63,260 nt of DNA from Lobulomyces angularis. Taxonomy: Eukaryota; Chytridiomycota; Chytridiomycetes; Lobulomycetales; Lobulomycetaceae. Positions 56,134 to 63,260 of this stretch are shown here, in pieces; the stretch's first letter is position 1; each line of letters starts with the position of its first letter. The position numbers were made by a program, and so were the translations under genes. The notes beneath the pieces were generated by a model. The model was given only the letters and a program-made list of their open reading frames with translations. It had not been told where the DNA came from and did not search any database. The stretch lies in assembly GCA_027604685.1 (NCBI GenBank), contig JADHYX010000092.1:1-63260 (forward strand). Direction: 5' to 3'.

Positions 56134-57508
56134 ATGAAAATTTTAATTTCAAAAAGGCACGTAACAAGATTTTACATAGCAACTGTAGCTGCCATTTTAA
56201 TACTGATTCTCTTTTGGCATTCTCAGTTACAAAAAAAAGTACCAAAGGAAGATACTTCAGATGCAATTTTGAAGGACCAACACTTAGCTATAAAGGAAGC
56301 TACTTTAGAAAAAAATTGGAAATTTGCCTTAGATTGTTCTTTAATTTACACGTGGGCGAATGGTTCTATTAAGGAACATCAAGAGTCCTATAGTAAATAC
56401 AAATACAATGATGAATCTTTAAATTTCTCCTTTCAAAGGTATAAAGTTAACGCCTTTAATATTTATAAATTGCTGAAAAGGTTTCGGGATAATGACGAAC
56501 TGAAACACTCCCTTAGATCTTATACAAAATACATGTCCTGGCATCGAGGAAATGTTTTTTTTGTTGTACCTGATGGGCACGGTAAATAAAACTTACTATG
56601 AGACATAATTTCGTTTATTTCTATGTTTTAATAGTACCATTTTGGTTAAACACCAGTCATCCTAGAGTTCAAGTAGTAAATCAAAGCATTTTGGTGGATG
56701 AAGAAGATAATCCAACTTTTAATACAAATGCTATTGAGCAAAATTTTTATAAAATTCCTGGTTTGACAAAACACTTTATCGCCATTAATGACGACATATT
56801 TTTTTCCCGAAATTTGGAGCCAGTTGACTTTTTCACCAAAGGTAAAGAACACTTTTGAAAATTAAATGTAGCCATTTCGTTATTGTAGATGGAGGAGTGA
56901 ATTTTTTTTTTGGAAATGTTCCTATTAATCAAAATATAGTCTACAATCACCATGTTTTAGAATCTAGAAAAAGTACTGCAAAAGCTTTAATAAAAAAATT
57001 CAATATAAGAAATCAAATTTTTAATACTCGGCATGCCCCGTTTGTGTATCACAAGGAAGTATTTCCTTTAATGAAAAGGTTATTTGCAGAAGAATTGAAA
57101 AACACCTCCTCTCATAAATTTCGACATAAAGATGATTTAATTACCCCACTGCTTCATCACTATACAACGATGGTAACTAGTAAAAATTTTATAGTGATCC
57201 TAATTACTTAAGTACGCCAAAGAACTGGATCACTTGCATTGGAAGTATCTGAAAGATACTGAGATGGAAGAATTTTTTATGATGTCAGTTACTGATGATT
57301 TATCTAAAGTTTTAAAAAAATATGAGGAAATAAGGAAAAAGAAACCAAAATTCTTTAATTGTTAGTTATTGAAATCTTAATTTTTTTAAACTCTTTTTAA
57401 CCGTTAGTAAACGATGATTTCACCAACAGTAGCATTGCTATCGAGATGAAAAAGTTTTTATCAGAGATGTTTAACGAAATCTGCTTCTTTGAAAATGGAT
57501 TTGAATAA
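56134..57508 (+). CDS. Stealth-family hexose-1-phosphotransferase-like protein (copy B)
   Basis: Paralog of copy A in head-to-head orientation. Type II anchor (FYIATVAAILILILFW). CR1 is CSLIYTWANGSIKEHQES, CR2 is FRDNDELKHSLRSYTKYM with SWHRGNVFFVVPDGH, then PTFNTNAIEQNFYKIPGL and FIAINDDIFFSRN. CR3 is NTRHAPFVYHKEVFPLM and CR4 is KPKFFNLNDDF. I used the Met at 56134 (MKILISKRHVTRF), which directly precedes the basic residues and the TM. The frame extends further upstream but without protein-like content. Introns are near 56439, 56585, 56841, 57169 and 57361. Both copies keep the acidic NDD of CR2 and the TRH of CR3, so both look active. Confidence 0.88.
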
Positions 57509-58275
57509 AAAGTATCATGAAAAATAGAGAATATCTAGGTTGGTTGCATAAATTTTACCAGTGGCCTTATACCCTATTGTACAATTTGGTAATTTTAATT
57601 ATAGCTGAAGGCATTATCAATATATATTCTCAGAGAATTTTGGCAGCTAGTATTAATTGATTTTCAAAACTTCCATATCAGATATTTTAAATTATGAAAC
57701 ATAAGTTTTTTTTGCATTTAAAAATTTTCCATATATAAATGTTGCTTTACAAAAGCTATATAATAATCGATTGTCCTGAAATAATTAATTACAGCGAGAT
57801 TTTAACAATTAATGGATATGCAGAGGTTATAAATACTTGATTTCTTCAATCCACAATCCTTTTGAGCCGTATCATTAACTGGATTTTCATCTGTACTTGA
57901 AAAAAAAGTCTTGAAACTCTTTAAATATTTTTGTTTTAATACGATTCATTAATGAAGAAAACTTACATCCATGAACATTTCCTTTATGAAATACACACAT
58001 TTTTGTATTTATAATATTTCTTAAAAAAATATATTTAAAGGTCTTACGAAATTGGGTATAATTTATTTTACTGTGATAATTCTGTTTCTAAACGTTTGCT
58101 CAGTTTCTTTCATTTACAATTTTCTTTGTTTAAGATTTTTTCAGAAAAGTTTCAAAAAAGTTATCTTCTTTTTTTCTTTGTAGTTTTTTACTTTTTTTCC
58201 TTGTTCGAAATTTTTCTCAGAGTTAAATTTAACGTTTCACAAAGTTTTACAGAATACTTTATTTTCTATTTGTAG
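57509..58275. other. Intergenic region with a small frame-disrupted ORF
   Basis: 767 bp between two plus-strand genes. It contains the minus-strand coding-like segment at 57802-58000, listed separately. A pyrimidine-rich acceptor-like TTTGTAG immediately precedes the next start codon at 58276, so a 5'-UTR intron is likely. Confidence 0.45.
57802..58000 (-). pseudogene. Small frame-disrupted coding candidate
   Basis: The ATG at 58000 opens MCVFHKGNVHGCKFSSLMN and stays open to a stop after 37 codons. Removing one base from the T8 run lets the frame continue through DENPVNDTAQKDCGLKKSS and NLCISINC to a TAA at 57802, giving 66 residues with five Cys. Either a homopolymer sequencing error or a decayed small gene. 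No family is recognised, and the frame could be chance. Confidence 0.25.
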
Positions 58276-60112
58276 ATGTTATCAATGGATGAAAGAATTC
58301 AACCCCCAGAAGTTAACATAGAAGTAGTTAAAATTGAAGAGGAACAAAATCATGCATCTAACTATATTAGGAGTCAAGCCGTCCAAATTGTTAAAGAAGT
58401 GAAAGTAACTGTAAAAGACAAAATGCGAATGGATGATAGCGCAATTGTAGAAACTGAAGTAGAAGAAGATAAAGAAGCAGATATGAAGCGCGTTTTAAAT
58501 GACTTTGACCCTGTTGATTCCGCAAATATTATTGAAGTCTTGTTTAACTCCACAAAGAAGAATTTATATTTTCTTTCCGACTTGTTACATATTTTAAATG
58601 AAGGAGAAAAAGGATATTATATTAGTTTATGTACTGCTCGTGAAATTTTAGGTTTAAAAAAAAAAAAATGCCTTCATTAAAAATCAAAAATAAACAGAAA
58701 AATACTTGCAAGTAGGAGGAGCTGAACAAAATAAGGAGCCTCAAATTATTATCATGGAAGATGAACAGTTGAATACCAATGAAAAGAAATTTACTGTATT
58801 TTCTTTTTAGTGTTTTTCTTTATATTTTTTTATTTACATAGAAACAACTGGAACTGTTTAAGGAATACATAATATCTAAAGAATCTCAAGAAAAAGAGCT
58901 ACTAATGATATTTGAAGACAATTTTTTTAAACTCATTGATGTAAACAGGATCTCAATAATAAAATTAACACTTTGTTTATTCATTACTTTTTTGTAGGAT
59001 ATAAAGGCAGAAGGAAATGTTACTAGTTCTGAAATAAATCTTTTAAAAACAGAACCAATAGTAAATCTAACAAGAAAAATAGCAAATCTTGAAAAAAAAG
59101 TTGACACCTTGGTAGAGAGTGTAAAAGTTAAATCCTCCCAAAGAGCACTGAAGTTAGTGGAAAAGAGGAACCATTACAAAATGACCCCTTTGAAAAATGT
59201 TGCTTTTGACGACCCATGGATCACAAAACAAGAATTAAATTTTTTTAATAATGAAAATTTTAAATGCCATTTGGAATATTTGAAATTCTATTTTAAAATT
59301 CAAGAAAAATTTTTGCATTTTGAAAAACGTGTTATAAATGCTACAAAGGAAATTTTTATGCGTTATGCTGAAATTCTTAAGAAGCTTAAAGAATCAGAAG
59401 GTATTACTGATGTACTGCAGATAAATAAAATTTATCTCTACAATATTTAATATAGATTGTGTTCCTTTCATCAATTGGGTTGGAAGTTTGGATGCATTTG
59501 TGCAGTCAGATGTTGATGTTTCAGAAAGAATTTCAAATACGTTTATTTCTAAACAAACTTATGAAAGAACAATAAATTCCAGACAATTTTATAAAGAAGA
59601 AGATGAAGAACTTTTAAAGATAAGTTACAAACTTAATGCTTACATAAACGTAGGATGGTTCAAGAATTATTGGAAGAAAGCTAACTTCGTTGTCACAAAT
59701 TCAGGTAATTTTACAATTTCATCTTCGTCTCTTAACTAAGTAAAGGATATCTCTATGGGTATTTCAATCACACTTTTACTAGTGACGTAGCTGATATAAA
59801 CAACGTAAGACCTAACATTGTCATTGATTTGTTATGTTGTACAATAAGCGTCAATGACAATTTGGAAATACAGCTTATTGAGTACAGGCAGCAATCGACA
59901 TTAATGGGACGCAGAAACTCTTTGAAGCACTTGGTAACATTAAAATTCAATTTTTGTTACTTTTAAACTGAAAAAAAAAATTCATCTAGTTAAAAAGTGA
60001 ACAGGTAGAACATTTGTGCTTTTTTGAAGCGTTATCCAAATTTATTAACACCACTACACAAGAAAATTTAAAAACATCGGCCACTAACCTTACTGGTGCT
60101 AGTGAAGAATAA
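58276..60112 (+). CDS. Slm1/Ask10-like protein with helical (BAR-like) region and PH domain
   Basis: An acidic N-terminal region (KVTVKDKMRMDDSAIVETEV) is followed by a long helical part. That part contains FDDPWITKQELNFFNNENF, aligning with the DPYLTKRELE motif of fungal Slm1/2 and Rgc1/Ask10 proteins. A linker with CVPFINWVGSLDAFVQSD precedes a PH domain: YKLNAYINVGWFKNYWKKAN, NFVVTNSGYLYGYFNHTF and EQVEHLCFFEAL. Slm-type proteins bind PI(4,5)P2 at the plasma membrane and are TORC2 effectors. Introns are near 58652-58713, 58801-58841, 58943-58997, 59402-59455, 59706-59749 and 59935-60000. Similarity is clear in the DPW..K.EL and PH parts only, so the subfamily is uncertain. Confidence 0.6.
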
Positions 60113-60475
60113 TTTTTTTTTTTTTTTTTTTTTTAAATGTTTTTTTTTGGTTGAAGAATCAGATTTCCATTTATTTTATTTTTCATATAAATATTTTCTT
60201 TTTTAAAAAAAAAAAAAAAATTATATAAATATTTGAAAACAAGATAATCAAATTATATGATACATTCTTTTTGTTTCAAATTAAAAAAAAAAATAATATT
60301 TTATTTTTGAATCGAAAAATTTTTTTAATTTTGAAACAAAAAAAAAAAAATAAAAAATTCAACTTGGTGAGCTTAAATTAGAGTAGTTTATGTTTTTTAA
60401 AAAATGTATATAACAAATAAAAATTTTTGAAAATAAATTCCAAAAGAAAAATATTCACATCAAAAAAAATAATTT
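60113..60475. other. Low-complexity A/T intergenic region
   Basis: Runs of T (up to about 24) and A (up to about 15) with little else, between two plus-strand genes. No feature is supported. Confidence 0.55.
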
Positions 60476-62600
60476 ATGGAAAAGATACTTGATACAAACT
60501 GCAGGTACTTTATAGGCATAGATTTTGGGACCACTTATTCAGGTTATGCTTTTTGTCACATTGCAGACCACACAATTCGATGTAACGAAAAGTGGGAGGA
60601 TGCACCTGATAGATATTGTAAAGACAAGACTTGTTCGCTTTATTCAAAGGTTAATGGTAAGACAATGTATTAAAGGAGTGTTTGACCTTATTTTCTGTCT
60701 TTTTTTAGGAAAACTTACACCAGTTGCATTTGGATACAAAGCATTGAATATGTTTAATGAAAAAAAAAAAGATGATGATAGTCTTTTTTTTTTTGAAAAG
60801 TTTAAACTACAATTAGAAAAAAACGATAACTACCCTTCTATAAAGCTACCTGATAACATCGATTTGGAAATGATAGTCAGTGACTATTTAAAGTACTTGA
60901 AAGATGCAGCAGTGACAAGACTTGAACAAACCTATCTAAAGCACACTTTCGATAAAAATTTGATCCAATGGTTACTAAAAAAAATACATTGAAAATATTC
61001 TTACTCATTTTATAATTTCTAACTGTAGGTGCATCACTGTAAGATTAATTTTTATAGGTAATAATAACTCAAAGTTTTAGGTTCCTGCGATTTGGAGTCC
61101 ACAAGCAAAGCAATTTATGAGAGAAGCTTGCTACAATGCTGGTATTATTAACGCACTGCATTCTGACAAGTTACTTCTTTGTATTGAACCAGAAGGTAAA
61201 TTACACTACGATTGAACTTACAAGTTTAAAAAAGCATAGCTGCATCAATATTTTGTAAAAAAGTTTTAAAAATCGGGGAGTATATAACAGTTTTAGATTG
61301 TGGTGGAGGAACTATTGACATTTTTAGTTGTGCGGTGTTACCTAACGAGACCTTAGAAGAAGTACATGGTAGCGGTTTCATTGCCGGAAGCGCAATTACT
61401 GACATACTATTTATGAAATACTTTCAAGAGTTAACTGGATTAAAATCAATTGATAACAAATACACTACAAAAATTTTAAAAAGTTGGGAAAACTTAAAAA
61501 AAAAATTTAGTAGTGAAACTGACCTTGAAGAGATGGATTTTGGTATCATAGACGTTGATGAAGATTTCGTTGAGTTACTTAGCGAAGATAGTGTGGAAAA
61601 GATTCTAGCTAGTCAATCTTTGGTAAACAAAAAAAAATATACATAATAGTTGATGTACGGTAATAATAAAAAATAGGACAGTGATGAATTTTTAAGAGAA
61701 ATATGGATTAGTGCAAATAAAGTAAAGGAAATATTAGATGATATAATAGCCAAAATTATTGAAGGTTTAAAAGTTCACAACAGCAAAATTCCTCAAAATA
61801 TAAAGATCTCGAAGATTTTGATGGTTGGTGGATTCTCTGAATCAGAATATCTACAAAAACAAATTTCTTTAAACTTTGAGCATAACGGAGTCAAACTATT
61901 CTGTCCTTCTGAAGGTTCTGCTGCAGTAAGAAAAAAATTGATATTATAATTGCTGAAATAAAGATAAAAAATTTTAATAATCTCATTATTTTTTGTTTCT
62001 ATAGATAGTTAAGGGGTCAGTACTCTTTGCATTAGATCCCTCCATTGTGTCTGCAAGAACTTTAAGATCAACATATGGTAAAAAAAAACTTTTCATTTTC
62101 AAAATGAAATAAAATATTTGGTAGGCACTGACATAGCAAAAATATTTGACCCAGAAGTAGATGATACATTATTTAAAGATGAAAATGGCAATTGGGACAA
62201 CTATAAATTAAAAACAAATTTAATTTTGGATAAAAGCAAAGTGTTTAGAATCAAAAATTACTTCGAAGCATTTGTAAAAGCAGGAGAAAGGATATCCAAT
62301 GATTACATAATTGAAAAAAGATTTATACCTTTACATGACGACCAAAAAGATATTGAATTTTCTATCTTCAGTTCAATTGATAAAAACGTCAAATTAACAA
62401 CTGACATTACCTCCTCTAAAGTAACGAGTTTAACTGTCAACCTTCCGTCAGAACTCGTTGGACATAGTGCATGTGAAAATGAATGCTCTTTGACTTTTGA
62501 ATTTGGAAAAACTGAAATAAAAATTAGAGCAATACACTTACAAACAAATCAAAAGTTGGAAACTTCACTGCAATTTCACAGTAAAAAAAATTTTGAGTAA
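60476..62600 (+). CDS. HSPA12-like Hsp70-family ATPase
   Basis: An Hsp70-related protein of the HSPA12 branch, with the actin-like ATPase fold but no canonical peptide-binding domain. Phosphate-1 motif: YFIGIDFGTTYSGYAF. The subfamily block WCITVPAIWSPQAKQFMREA appears only after splicing in a 10-nt micro-exon (61029-61038). Phosphate-2: ITVLDCGGGTIDIFSCAV. The LEEVHGSGFIAGSAITDI loop follows, and the adenosine motif is KILMVGGFSESEYLQKQ. The C-terminal ~180 residues form a beta-rich part ending LQFHSKKNFE. HSPA12-type genes are often amplified in early-diverging fungi, and their clients are unknown. Introns are near 60658-60709, 60971-61028, 61039-61080, 61196-61240, 61622-61676, 61926-62004 and 62078-62124. 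Confidence 0.82.
61029..61038 (+). other. 10-nt micro-exon
   Basis: GTGCATCACT is flanked by an AG acceptor (61027-61028) and a GTAAGA donor (61039). It supplies part of Trp, all of Cys-Ile and Thr, linking IQ|W to VPAIW, and so restores the I-T-V-P-A-I-W block that HSPA12 proteins conserve. Confidence 0.75.
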
Positions 62601-63083
62601 AACTAAAAAAAATGTCAGAAAAATTAACTTCGACTTTTTTTTTTCTTATTTGGTTAAATCATAAAATAAAAATTATTAATATTTGTTTATCTTAAAAAAT
62701 CTTCTTCAAAATTATCTTCCAGTAAAATTATTATTACATCAGTGTATTTTTTTTACTTTTTAATTTAATTGTCTGAATAAACTAAGTTATAAGTACTATA
62801 ATTACTTCATTTATTTTTTCTTCATTTTTTATAATTTGTTAATCTTTCCTTTATTTGTATTCTCCAAAAAACAGGAATAAGTCTAATACCAAGGTAGTGA
62901 ATTATGTAAACAGCATAATTTTTTTTTGGTTGCACCTAAAATATTACAAACCTAAAAATATACTAGGACTCAATTTTTTATATCATAATTTGGGTTGAAT
63001 TTTTTTATTAAAAAAGAAAATATTAGATTATTTTAGAAATATATGTATTAATCTAATATTAAAAAAAGGAAATAAAAAAATTA
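62601..63083. other. Convergent intergenic region
   Basis: AT-rich sequence with long T runs between the HSPA12-like gene and the gene that runs off the right edge. No feature is supported. Confidence 0.5.
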
Positions 63084-63260
63084 TTAGTAAGGAGAATTAT
63101 CACTTAAACTTTTAATTTCTGATTCATGCCATCCCAAATTGTAGTTTAGGCAATCAAATACCATAGAATTGAAACTGGGTGGTCCTGATATAATTGCTTT
63201 TCTGGTTAAGAGATTACTTGGGTTATTATATTGATTGGCTTGGTTATTATTAACATCAAT
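63084..63260 (-). CDS. Partial protein, C terminus only (continues beyond the right edge)
   Basis: An open frame of 58 codons on the minus strand ends at a TAA (63084-63086) and is open to the window edge. It is Asn/Gln-rich at the left (NNNQANQYNNPSNLL), then reads RKAIISGPPSFNSMVFDCLN, followed by GWHESEIKSL. The balanced composition outside the Asn tract suggests real coding sequence, probably the last exon of a larger protein, but no family is recognisable. Confidence 0.5.
   Translation of the reverse strand: MDVNNNQANQYNNPSNLLTRKAIISGPPSFNSMVFDCLNYNLGWHESEIKSLSDNSPY

Noticed and set aside
53770..57508. Recent horizontal transfer of the Stealth genes from bacteria
   Set aside because: Both copies contain several short introns at shared positions and have the same base composition as their neighbours. 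The layout resembles eukaryotic Stealth proteins with a TM anchor.

Overview
This window comes from a nuclear genome of an early-diverging fungus. The sequence is strongly AT-rich. It carries about 33 protein genes in 63 kb on both strands, and nearly every gene is broken by several very short GT-AG introns, typically 34-60 nt. The fungal assignment rests on gene content: an Slm1-type PH protein, a PAS-kinase relative, a Wbp1-type OST subunit, an Avo2-type ankyrin protein, a fungal mitochondrial-type cysteine synthase and a peroxisome-tagged biotin-synthesis enzyme. FANCJ, augmin-like and HSPA12-like genes point away from the yeasts and towards chytrid, Rozella or aphelid-grade fungi. A Cryptomycota/Rozella-like genome is my best guess but is not proven. 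No tRNA, rRNA, transposon or CRISPR was found.

Layout. 0-6 kb: a UCHL3/Yuh1 deubiquitinase and a nine-TM M28 membrane protease. 6-18 kb, all minus: FANCJ/BRIP1 helicase, alkaline ceramidase, cysteine synthase and a Hul5/UBE3C HECT ligase. 18-32 kb: mitochondrial uS15, an augmin HAUS5-like protein, two paralogous secreted metalloprotease-like proteins flanking Bax inhibitor-1 and FPP synthase, a TLC protein and an Avo2-like ankyrin protein. 32-42 kb: a small membrane protein, 8-amino-7-oxononanoate synthase, a tubby-like protein, OST48/Wbp1, a GPI-anchored protein with a degenerate tyrosinase domain, and eIF6. A 10-N assembly gap follows at 41.9 kb. 42-52 kb: a secreted EGA/H-rich repeat protein, two unrecognised genes, a LITAF protein, a PAS-kinase-like kinase, TTC1 and a peroxisomal acyl-CoA thioesterase. 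52-63 kb: a 7TM receptor-like protein, a head-to-head pair of Stealth phosphotransferase paralogs, an Slm1-like protein, an HSPA12-like Hsp70 and the tail of one more gene.

The genes are independent eukaryotic loci and there is no operon. Some functional threads recur: cell-surface secreted or GPI-anchored proteins (two metalloproteases, the tyrosinase-like protein and the repeat protein), peroxisomal enzymes with PTS1 tails (ARL and SKL), and sphingolipid/TORC2-related components (ceramidase, Avo2-like, Slm1-like). Structural points of note are a 10-nt micro-exon, a GC-AG intron, a start codon isolated from the rest of its CDS by an intron, and three small intergenic coding candidates that each read through only after a one-base homopolymer change or with an unresolved start.
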